The notes under the pieces were generated by a model, which did no database searches, was not told the DNA's origin, and saw only the letters and a program-made list of their open reading frames with translations. A DNA stretch of 64,000 nucleotides from Cystobacterineae bacterium (GTDB lineage: Bacteria; Myxococcota; Myxococcia; Myxococcales; Myxococcaceae), in assembly GCA_009781495.1 (NCBI GenBank), contig WQYA01000002.1, positions 1 through 64,000 on the forward strand, given 5' to 3'. Made by a program: the position numbers and the translations under genes. Of the stretch, positions 19,766-27,321 are shown in pieces (within the stretch, counting starts at the first letter, position 1; each line of letters opens with the position of its first letter).

Positions 19766-19940
19766 TAGCGGTCTTTCCGCGCCCGACAGCGTGGCTTTTT
19801 TGTGCCATTTTGGCCGGGTAGCGCGAAAGCCGAAAAACAGCCCGTGAGGGCTAAGGCCTCGGGCCGTCTACTAGCGGTGTTGAAGTACCTGGCCACCTTC
19901 TCAACAAAGGCAGCCATTCAACAACTTGCTAGTAGGAGGC
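19741..19940 (+). ncRNA. Predicted structured RNA/switch domain, copy 1
   Basis: CTAGTAG(19762)/CTACTAG(19868)/CTAGTAG(19929); CTTCAACAC(19748)/GTGTTGAAG(19877)/TTCAAC(19917); AGCCC-GTGA-GGGCT hairpin 19839-19852. Confidence 0.65.
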
Positions 19941-19944
19941 CAAT

Positions 19945-20049
19945 ATGGCTGACAACAAAATGGAAATGAATACCGGTCCACCCCCTTGGAGTTTTTTTAG
20001 TGCCCCTCGCCGCCCACCTGTTTTGAGGGTGGGGGCTCAAACGAGTTAA
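19945..20049 (+). CDS. Small ORF MADNKMEMNTGPPPWSFFSAPRRPPVLRVGAQTS inside element copy 1
   Basis: AGGAGG 5 nt upstream of ATG; conserved in copy 2 up to a 1-nt indel. Confidence 0.5.
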   Translation: MADNKMEMNTGPPPWSFFSAPRRPPVLRVGAQTS

Positions 20050-20074
20050 GAAGCCGTCATTCATGAAAACCTCG

Positions 20075-20108
20075 GCCCCCGCCTTCTTCATTGGAGGTGG
20101 GGGCTTTG
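20075..20108 (+). terminator. Intrinsic terminator-like hairpin, copy 1
   Basis: GCCCCCGCCT-tcttcattgg-AGGTGGGGGC followed by TTTGTTG. Confidence 0.7.
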
Positions 20109-20148
20109 TTGTGTTTTTTTGGCTTTGGTCTGAACACCCGCGGTTTTT

Positions 20149-20940
20149 TTATGATCCGCCACGCATCTTTTGCTCGATGGAGCGCAAGGTGTTTTGAATT
20201 TCTTGCTCGCGCAATTCCGGATCAATGTCTTGAATATATTCAATGGCCGAAAAATCATCACCGCGCTTTCTATTTTGCGGCGGTTCCAAGGCTTCAATCA
20301 GCAATGCCTCCAATGTGGCAATGACACTTGCAAGCGAGTTTTTGAAAGGAAATTCTTTCAATCCGCCGTCATCCGTTGCTTCCAGAAGCCCGAACCAAGA
20401 AAATCGATTCCAGCGGCTGCCCAGACGATCCATTGTGTGCTCAAAGAGGCGTTTGCTGAGTGGGCGCTCCACGGAGCGCCCGACATAAACCACGGTGTGG
20501 TGATCATAGAGAATATAAATGCCCTTTTGCTTTCCAAAGTCGATGGGTTTGGATGTGGCTTGTTGCTTGCCGAAGAGTTTGGGATCGCCGCGCCAGACGA
20601 CCAAATCTCTTTGCCAATACATTCCAAAAGAACGGATGATGGCGTCTGAATTTTCAATGTTTGGCGCGGAAGCTGCCAATACTTTTTCCTTTGACTTTGG
20701 CGTGGCTTGCGTTGCAGTGTTCAACGCGAAAACGCCCCTGCCGACGCGTATAAACGGCGACTTTTTGCCGTCGTGTTTGATGGATGCTGCAAGTTGTGCA
20801 TTGACCGTTGCAGCAGGCGTTGCCCCTTCGGTTTCATAATAGCCGCGAGAAAGTATCTGCTCCGAAATTTCCGTATAATGCAGCGGCGAATCAGACTCTC
20901 GAAGAACGCGCTTGATGGCTTCTTTCCAAGACTTCTCCAT
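20149..20940 (-). CDS. HARE-HTH + GIY-YIG nuclease-domain protein
   Basis: N-term KEAIKRVLRESDSPLHYTEISEQILSRGYY...SPFIRVGRGVFAL (HARE-HTH); GIYILYDHHTVVYVGRSVERPLSKRLFEH (GIY-YIG). Confidence 0.8.
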   Translation of the reverse strand: MEKSWKEAIKRVLRESDSPLHYTEISEQILSRGYYETEGATPAATVNAQLAASIKHDGKKSPFIRVGRGVFALNTATQATPKSKEKVLAASAPNIENSDAIIRSFGMYWQRDLVVWRGDPKLFGKQQATSKPIDFGKQKGIYILYDHHTVVYVGRSVERPLSKRLFEHTMDRLGSRWNRFSWFGLLEATDDGGLKEFPFKNSLASVIATLEALLIEALEPPQNRKRGDDFSAIEYIQDIDPELREQEIQNTLRSIEQKMRGGS

Positions 20941-21084
20941 GGAGTTTTCCCCTCATTTGGCAACCGTCATAACCACAGGTCAGCCTAGGCCGTTTGCAGA
21001 AAACGCACAACCCCCATCCCTACCTGTGGAGGTTGGCCCTCCCTTCCCCCCTTGCCTTCCCCCCAAAACCAAGCTATAAGCTTC

Positions 21085-21282
21085 GGCAGGTGCTGAACAC
21101 ACCTAAGACAGCGGTTTCTCCGCGCCCGACAGCGTGGCTTTTTTGCGCCATTTTGGCCGGGTAGCGCGAGAGCTGAAAAACAGCCCGCAAGGGCTAAGGC
21201 CTCGGGCCGTCTGTCTTCGGTGTTCAAGTACCTGGCCTTCCCCTTGAACAAGGGAAGTGCCTTCACCCCAAAGACAGGAGGC
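21085..21282 (+). ncRNA. Predicted structured RNA/switch domain, copy 2
   Basis: AAGACAG(21105)/CTGTCTT(21211)/AAGACAG(21271); CTGAACAC(21093)/GTGTTCAAG(21220)/CTTGAAC(21243); AGCCC-GCAA-GGGCT hairpin 21182-21195. Confidence 0.65.
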
Positions 21283-21286
21283 CAAT

Positions 21287-21409
21287 ATGGCTGACAACAA
21301 AATGGAAATGAATACCGGTCCACCCCCTTGGAGTTTTTTTAAGTGCCCCTCGCCGCCCACCTGTTTTGAGGGTGGGGGCTCAAACGAGTTAAGAAGCCGT
21401 CATTCATGA
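21287..21409 (+). CDS. Small ORF MADNKMEMNTGPPPWSFFKCPSPPTCFEGGGSNELRSRHS inside element copy 2
   Basis: AGGAGG 5 nt upstream of ATG. Confidence 0.5.
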   Translation: MADNKMEMNTGPPPWSFFKCPSPPTCFEGGGSNELRSRHS

Positions 21410-21417
21410 AAACCTCG

Positions 21418-21451
21418 GCCCCCGCCTTCTTCATTGGAGGTGGGGGCTTTG
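21418..21451 (+). terminator. Intrinsic terminator-like hairpin, copy 2
   Basis: GCCCCCGCCT-tcttcattgg-AGGTGGGGGC followed by TTTG. Confidence 0.7.
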
Positions 21452-21476
21452 TTGCCCTCCTTGTTCCCTCAATGTT

Positions 21477-21638
21477 ATGTTGAAACATAGTGTCGCCTAT
21501 GGTACTATTAAAAGTGTGAATACGGCGAAAAAGCTTTTGGGGGCCATGCGCAAAAACCCGAGGGACTGGCGCTTGACTCAGCTTCAAACGGTGGCGCGGC
21601 AACATGGAATCCGCTGGCGCCAGGAGACCAAAGTATGA
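21477..21638 (+). pseudogene. hicA: HicA-like toxin, C-terminally truncated
   Basis: NTAKKLLGAMRKNPRDWRLTQLQTVARQHGIRWRQETKV* overlapping hicB by ATGA; lacks the downstream G-S-H region typical of HicA. Confidence 0.6.
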
Positions 21639-21985
21639 GAGGGCTCAACCAATATCCATTTGAAGTACGGGCGATGAGTGAAGGGGAGGGTGGGGGCTAT
21701 TTGGTTTCCTTCCCGGACGTCCCCGGGTGTATTTCCGACGGGGAAACCATCGAGGAGGCCATTGCAAATGGCAAAGATGCGCTCCACGCCACCCTCTTGG
21801 CGCTGAAGGCCGAAGGTTTTCCTGTGCCCAAACCCAACAGCGGGGGCGTAGCCTCGGGCAAATTTGTCACCCGCGTACCCAAAACCATTCACACCCAGCT
21901 TTCCGCGAGGGCAAAGGTGGAGGGCGTATCACTGAATTCGTTGGTGCTGGCTTTTATTGCCGAAGGCCTGGGCAGAAGGGGCTAG
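21635..21985 (+). CDS. hicB: HicB-family antitoxin
   Basis: YPFEVRAMSEGEGGGYLVSFPDVPGCISDGETIEEAIANGKDAL. Confidence 0.85.
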   Translation: MRGLNQYPFEVRAMSEGEGGGYLVSFPDVPGCISDGETIEEAIANGKDALHATLLALKAEGFPVPKPNSGGVASGKFVTRVPKTIHTQLSARAKVEGVSLNSLVLAFIAEGLGRRG

Positions 21986-22176
21986 GGTTAGCCGTTGAAG
22001 GGCCAGGGAAATACCCCAAGAGGCCCCCCCACTCCCCTAACCCCCTCCTGAGGCGGAGGCATTTTCCTGCGGACAAGCGTTTTCTTAAACGCCCTGAAAG
22101 CCACATCCACGTTGTGTTTTTTTTGGCGAATTTTATTCGCGTGCAATTGTCAACCTCTGTAGTGTTTCAAGTCATC

Positions 22177-24897
22177 ATGGCATTGGGATGGAGCGAAATC
22201 CGCAGCAGAGCGGCGACTTTCGCCTATGAGTGGCGAAACCAGGGCTATGAAAAAGGCCAGAGCCAAACTTTTTGGATTGAATTTTTTGAGGTGTTCGGCA
22301 TCAGCCAAAAGCGCGTCGCCGTTTTTGAGAAGAAAGTCAGAAAAACCGGCGGCAGCGAGGGCTTTATTGACATGCTTTGGAAAGGCGTGTTGCTCATTGA
22401 GCAAAAAAGCGCCGGAAAAGACTTGGCAAAAGCCTATAGGCAGGCGACCGAATATTTCCCCGGCCTGAGTGACGACGAGTTGCCGCGTTTTATTCTTGTG
22501 TGCAACTTCGAGCGCTTTCACCTCTATGACTTGGTGGAAGGCACGGACATGGAGTTTGCGCTCGCTGAATTGCCCTCCAAAGTGGAGCTGTTCGGCTTTA
22601 TGATCGGCTTTGCATGGGAGAAACCTTCCGAGAGTGAAAAGGTTTCCGTTGCTGCCGCTTTGAAAATGGCGAAGCTGCATGACAGCCTCAAAGCCATCAA
22701 CTACACGGGGCGCAAGTTGGAGCAATACCTTGTTCGCCTCTTGTTTTGCTTGTTTGCCGACGACACCAGCATTTTTGACAAAAACATTTTCCGCGACTTG
22801 GTTGCCGGGACAAAACCCGACGGCTCCGATTTGGCGCAAATGCTGGCGGACTTGTTTGGCCGCCTGAATACCCCGCCTGGGGAGCGCCTGAAGATGGAGG
22901 ACAAACTTTCTGCCTTTCCCTATGTCAACGGTGGCCTGTTTGCGGACACCTTGCCCATTGCAGCCTTTGACGGGCACATGCGCAAGGCGCTGCTCGACAG
23001 TTGCAGTTTTAACTGGGGGTTTATTACGCCGTCCATTTTTGGCAGCATGTTTCAAGCGGCCATGAGCGAGAAGCAGCGCCGTGAAATGGGGGCGCACTAT
23101 ACCGAGGAATCCAATATTCTTAAGGTAATCCATCCCTTGTTGATGGATGAGCTGAATGCCGAATTTGAGTTGGTCAGAAAAAACACCAAAAAGCTGCAAG
23201 CCTTTCACGACAAGTTGGCGCGTTTGAAATTTCTCGATCCGGCCTGCGGCACCGGCAACTTTCTGATTATTGCCTACCGTGAATTGCGTCGGCTGGAAAT
23301 GAGGGTGTTGGAGGCGCTCCACACCATCCACTCCGCGCATGGAACGAGCATCCAAATGAAGTTGGATGTCAAGGAGCATTCCAAAATCAACGTGGACCAG
23401 TTTCACGGCATTGAGATTGACGAGCTGGCTTGTGAAATTGCCCGCGTGGGCATGTGGCTGATGGACCACCAGTGCAACATGGAGCTTTCCAAGGTATTTG
23501 GGGGTTATTATGTGCGGCTGCCGCTGACGAAGTCCGCCGTCATTTGCCACGAGAATGCGCTGACGGTTGACTGGAACACCGTCTGCCCCGCCCATGAATT
23601 GAATTATATCCTCGGGAACCCGCCGTTTTTCGGGGCACGGATGATGGGAAAGGAGCAGAAGGCCGACCTGGAGGCTGTCATCAGCGACCCGGACGGAAAA
23701 CCCATAAAAGGCGCAGGCAACCTGGATTATGTGTCAGGGTGGTATTATAAAACAGCGCAGATCATGCGGCAAAATGCCCATATCCGCGCTGCACTGGTAT
23801 CCACCAACTCAATTACCCAGGGCGAGCAGACGGCGCTGGTGTGGAAAACGCTGATGGAGAGTTGGAAGCTAAAAATCGATTTTGCCTGCCGTACTTTCCG
23901 GTGGACGAGCGCGGCGCGGGGCAAGGCAGCCGTCCATTGCGTCATTGTGGGGTTCAGCCGGGAGTCCGTTCAGACGAAACGGCGCATATTGGACGAAGAT
24001 TTGGAAATTGCCGCAAACAATATCAGCCCATATTTGGTGGATGCGCCAAATGTGTATATTGAAAATCGGAGCAAACCGTTATGCGATGTCCCTCACATGA
24101 TTTTCGGCAATATGGCGAATGATGGGGGTCATTTCCTATTTTCAGACGATGAAAAAACGGCGTTTCTTCAAAATGAACCGAGCGCGAAAAAGTGGTTCCG
24201 CCCATTCACTGGAAGCTATGAATTCATCAATAAAGTGAACCGGTGGTGTCTATGGTTAAAGGGTATTTCACCCATAGAATTGCAAAGTTTAGCATTGGTA
24301 CGTGAGCGGGTGGCCAATGTGCGGAAACTGCGCGCCGAAAGTACACGCAATGCCACAAGGAAACTGGCAGATTTTCCGGCTCTGTTCGGAGAAACACGGC
24401 AACCGGATAGCGATTATCTGCTGGTTCCTAAAGTCTCTTCCGAAAATAGGGTGTACATTCCAATAGGGTTTATGAACAAAAATACGATTGCATCCGACCT
24501 TGTTTTTATTGTCCCTAACGCGACCCTCTACCATTTTGGCATCCTCACCTCAAATGTACACATGGCATGGGTACGGACAGTTTGCGGGCGCCTGAAAAGC
24601 GATTACCGTTATTCGGCGGGTATCGTCTATAACAACTTTCCGTGGCCGGAACCGAATGACAAACAACGCCAAGCCATAGAAACGGCAGCGCAAGGCGTGT
24701 TGGACGCCCGCGCTCTGTTTCCCGGTGAAAGTTTGGCCACACTCTATGAGCCCACCCTCATGCCGCCGGCACTTCTAAAAGCACATAACACCTTGGATAG
24801 AGCCGTCAAAAACGCCTATGGCGGCAAAGGCTTTGCAACCGAGGCCGAGCGTGTGGCGGATTTGATGGAGCGCTATCAGAGGTTGGTGGGGTGTTGA
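22177..24897 (+). CDS. MmeI-type (Type IIL) fused restriction endonuclease/adenine methyltransferase
   Basis: N-terminal D-x8-EQK nuclease motif (IDMLWKGVLLIEQKSAGKD), FLDPACGTGNFLI, LGNPPFFGARMMGKEQ, C-terminal IVYNNFPWPEPN... Confidence 0.85.
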   Translation: MALGWSEIRSRAATFAYEWRNQGYEKGQSQTFWIEFFEVFGISQKRVAVFEKKVRKTGGSEGFIDMLWKGVLLIEQKSAGKDLAKAYRQATEYFPGLSDDELPRFILVCNFERFHLYDLVEGTDMEFALAELPSKVELFGFMIGFAWEKPSESEKVSVAAALKMAKLHDSLKAINYTGRKLEQYLVRLLFCLFADDTSIFDKNIFRDLVAGTKPDGSDLAQMLADLFGRLNTPPGERLKMEDKLSAFPYVNGGLFADTLPIAAFDGHMRKALLDSCSFNWGFITPSIFGSMFQAAMSEKQRREMGAHYTEESNILKVIHPLLMDELNAEFELVRKNTKKLQAFHDKLARLKFLDPACGTGNFLIIAYRELRRLEMRVLEALHTIHSAHGTSIQMKLDVKEHSKINVDQFHGIEIDELACEIARVGMWLMDHQCNMELSKVFGGYYVRLPLTKSAVICHENALTVDWNTVCPAHELNYILGNPPFFGARMMGKEQKADLEAVISDPDGKPIKGAGNLDYVSGWYYKTAQIMRQNAHIRAALVSTNSITQGEQTALVWKTLMESWKLKIDFACRTFRWTSAARGKAAVHCVIVGFSRESVQTKRRILDEDLEIAANNISPYLVDAPNVYIENRSKPLCDVPHMIFGNMANDGGHFLFSDDEKTAFLQNEPSAKKWFRPFTGSYEFINKVNRWCLWLKGISPIELQSLALVRERVANVRKLRAESTRNATRKLADFPALFGETRQPDSDYLLVPKVSSENRVYIPIGFMNKNTIASDLVFIVPNATLYHFGILTSNVHMAWVRTVCGRLKSDYRYSAGIVYNNFPWPEPNDKQRQAIETAAQGVLDARALFPGESLATLYEPTLMPPALLKAHNTLDRAVKNAYGGKGFATEAERVADLMERYQRLVGC

Positions 24898-24980
24898 AGT
24901 GCATGGCCGACAAAGCCTCCTCACCCCCCTCCCATGGGGCATGGAGGCGTCTGGTTGCTCTCACTTTAACCAGAAACCGG

Positions 24981-25520
24981 CTAGAGATGGACGGCAAGGT
25001 TTCGCTTATAGGCGCCTGGTCCCATGGTATGGGACTGGTTGGCAATTTTGTCTTGCAGCAGCATAATGCCATCCAGCACTTGCTCAGGGCGAGGCGGACA
25101 GCCCGGGACATAAACATCTACGGGTAAAATGCGATCTACCCCCTGGAGGACGGCATAGTTGTTATAGAAGCCGCCTGAAGAGGCGCATACGCCGAAGGCC
25201 ATGACCCACTTGGGCTCGCACATCTGCTCATAAACCATTTTGAGGAAGGGGGCCTGCTTGAGGTTGATGGTTCCAATCACCAGAAGCAAGTCGGCTTGCC
25301 TCGGAGAAAAACGAGGAATTTCAGCGCCGAAGCGGGCAAGATCATGGCGGGCCGATGCTGTGGACATATATTCCATGGCGCAGCAGGCCGTGGCATAGGG
25401 ATAGCAAAACAGAGAATATTTGCGGGCCCACCCCAGGCTCTTGGAAACCATTTTCTGCAAAAACCCTTGGGCCTCCTCCTTGCGCGTGGGGACGATGGGT
25501 AGGTTGACATTCTCGCTCAT
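24981..25520 (-). CDS. nuoB: NADH-quinone oxidoreductase subunit B
   Basis: [10 protein letters not shown]...[15 protein letters not shown]. Confidence 0.9.
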   Translation of the reverse strand: MSENVNLPIVPTRKEEAQGFLQKMVSKSLGWARKYSLFCYPYATACCAMEYMSTASARHDLARFGAEIPRFSPRQADLLLVIGTINLKQAPFLKMVYEQMCEPKWVMAFGVCASSGGFYNNYAVLQGVDRILPVDVYVPGCPPRPEQVLDGIMLLQDKIANQSHTMGPGAYKRNLAVHL

Positions 25521-25521
25521 T

Positions 25522-25890
25522 TCAGTCCTCCTCCCAGTCCAAAGCGCCCTTCTTCCAAATATAGGCGAGGCCTACCAGCAAGGTGGCTGCAAACATGGCC
25601 ATAATCGCATAGCCGAACCACCCCAAGGTTTTGAAGTTGACGGCCCAGGGGTAGATGAAGACCGCCTCAATGTCGAAGACAATGAAGAGAATGGCCACCA
25701 CATAGAATTTGACGGGGAACCTCTGCCACGGGGAGCCGGTAGGGACGTTGCCGCACTCAAAGGTGGATTGTTTGGTGGGGTTGGGGTTGGAAGAGCCCAA
25801 AAAGCCCGCAACCAGGGGGATGGCGGCTGCCATGAGGCCTGCTACAAGCAGGGTTATGGCAATGGGAATATAGGGCGTAAGCGGTGACAT
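25522..25890 (-). CDS. nuoA: NADH-quinone oxidoreductase subunit A
   Basis: [40 protein letters not shown]. Confidence 0.9.
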   Translation of the reverse strand: MSPLTPYIPIAITLLVAGLMAAAIPLVAGFLGSSNPNPTKQSTFECGNVPTGSPWQRFPVKFYVVAILFIVFDIEAVFIYPWAVNFKTLGWFGYAIMAMFAATLLVGLAYIWKKGALDWEED

Positions 25891-25922
25891 GGGTGCTTTA
25901 TATAGGGCTTTGCGCAGCCGCG

Positions 25923-27287
25923 TCAAAGCCTTTGAGCGCTTATTTGAGGGGCCTTTTCCAGGGCCGCTTCCAAGGCCTTGCGCAGGGCGGCGCTGCTGGG
26001 TAACCGCAGGGCCGCTTCTCTGTCTACCCAGCGCAGACAGGCATAACGGGGGCTGGACGCTTGCCCTGCCCCTAGCCCCTTTTCTTCCGCTGCCCTCCCC
26101 CTCGCGCCCTTCTTTTTCCCTGCCCCTGCCTCTGCCCCTGCCTCTGCCTTCTCCCTCTCCCCTGCCTTCTCCCCCTTCTCCTCTTGGGGTACCCCTAGCC
26201 ATAGGGAGGGGTTCAGCAAATCCTTTCCCTGTTCTAAAACTAACCCTAAGCCTAACCCTAACCCCTTAGAAGGGTAGCCTAAGCCCCGCTTTTCTAGCCC
26301 TATGGCATAGACAAAAAGTTGCAGACGGCGGTGCGTCAATACGCGCTGGGTTTGGCTCAACAGGGTCATGGGGAGCTGTCCGCCCAGGCATTGAGAAAGG
26401 GGGCTTCCGCAGGCAGCCTCCTTGCCCAGGAGGCGACGTTCAACGGCCACCCCCGGCAACCCCCACAACCCCCCAAAAAGGCCCTTGGGGGAATGTTGGG
26501 CCATGAGCAGTTGGCCGTTCCACTCTATATAGGCCAAAAGCCAACTGAGAATGGGTTTGGGTTTGCTCGGCTTGCGCAAAGGCAATTGGGCGACTTTGTT
26601 TTGAGAGAGGGCCAGGCAGGCAAAACTCCACGGGCACTCGGCGCAGCGCGGGGTATGCGGCTTGCAGACGGTGGCCCCCAAGTCCATGAGCGCTTGGTTG
26701 ATGGAGCCTGGGCCAAAGGGGTGGCCGGGGGGCAGGGCATGCAAAAGCCCCTCCGCGAGTCGCTGTACCTGCGCCAACAGGGGCGCCTTCTCAAGCTCCA
26801 AAGCACACAGACGCGCAAAAACGCGCAGCAGGTTGCCGTCAATGGCCGGCGTCGGCAACCCAAAAGCGATGGAGGCCACCGCCCCCACCGTATAAGGCCC
26901 AAACCCCGGCAATGCCGACAAGGCCTCCAAGCTGGAGGGAAGCTGTGTTTGCCCCTGGGCAAAAAGCTGCTGCGCTGCGGCGTGCAGTTTGCGGCAGCGG
27001 CCATAATACCCCAGGCCCTGCCAAAGCGAGAGGACTTCTTCCAGAGGGGCCTTGGCAAGGCTTTGCAGGTTGGGAAAGCGCCGCATAAACCGCTCAAAAT
27101 AAGCCACCACAGTACCCACCTGAGTTTGCTGCAACATCACCTCACTCACCCAAATGGCATAGGGCTCCGTGCGCCCTCTCCAGGGAAGTTTGCGCCCATG
27201 TAGTGCATACCATTTTTCAAGGTGGTGGAGGAGCAGGGCAGTCGGGGGCTGGGCAGGCATAGGGGCTAGGAGAAGGGGGGCCGACAC
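25923..27287 (-). CDS. mutY: A/G-specific adenine glycosylase
   Basis: WRGRTEPYAIWVSEVMLQQTQVGTVVAYFERFM, LPGFGPYTVGAVASIAFG, C-x6-C-x2-C-x5-C. Confidence 0.93.
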   Translation of the reverse strand: MSAPLLLAPMPAQPPTALLLHHLEKWYALHGRKLPWRGRTEPYAIWVSEVMLQQTQVGTVVAYFERFMRRFPNLQSLAKAPLEEVLSLWQGLGYYGRCRKLHAAAQQLFAQGQTQLPSSLEALSALPGFGPYTVGAVASIAFGLPTPAIDGNLLRVFARLCALELEKAPLLAQVQRLAEGLLHALPPGHPFGPGSINQALMDLGATVCKPHTPRCAECPWSFACLALSQNKVAQLPLRKPSKPKPILSWLLAYIEWNGQLLMAQHSPKGLFGGLWGLPGVAVERRLLGKEAACGSPLSQCLGGQLPMTLLSQTQRVLTHRRLQLFVYAIGLEKRGLGYPSKGLGLGLGLVLEQGKDLLNPSLWLGVPQEEKGEKAGEREKAEAGAEAGAGKKKGARGRAAEEKGLGAGQASSPRYACLRWVDREAALRLPSSAALRKALEAALEKAPQISAQRL

Positions 27288-27321
27288 TCAAGGAGAATAA
27301 GCGCCTTCTGGCACAAGCTTC

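Larger units (their letters stand above)
19702..20112 (+). repeat. Duplicated structured element, copy 1
   Basis: near-identical to 21046-21454; contains co-varying helices, SD + small ORF, GC hairpins. Confidence 0.9.
21046..21454 (+). repeat. Duplicated structured element, copy 2
   Basis: near-identical to 19702-20112. Confidence 0.9.

Noticed and set aside
19945-21409. Type I toxin peptide
   Set aside because: The conserved peptide is not hydrophobic and has no TM segment, so Hok/Ldr-like toxicity is not supported.
19702-21454. Integron cassette/attC site or IS element
   Set aside because: No integrase or transposase in the window, no recognisable attC R/L boxes; the element is ~410 bp with an SD-ORF and terminator.
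22150-23595. 481-aa minus-strand ORF
   Set aside because: Shadow ORF of the MmeI-type gene, which carries all diagnostic motifs.
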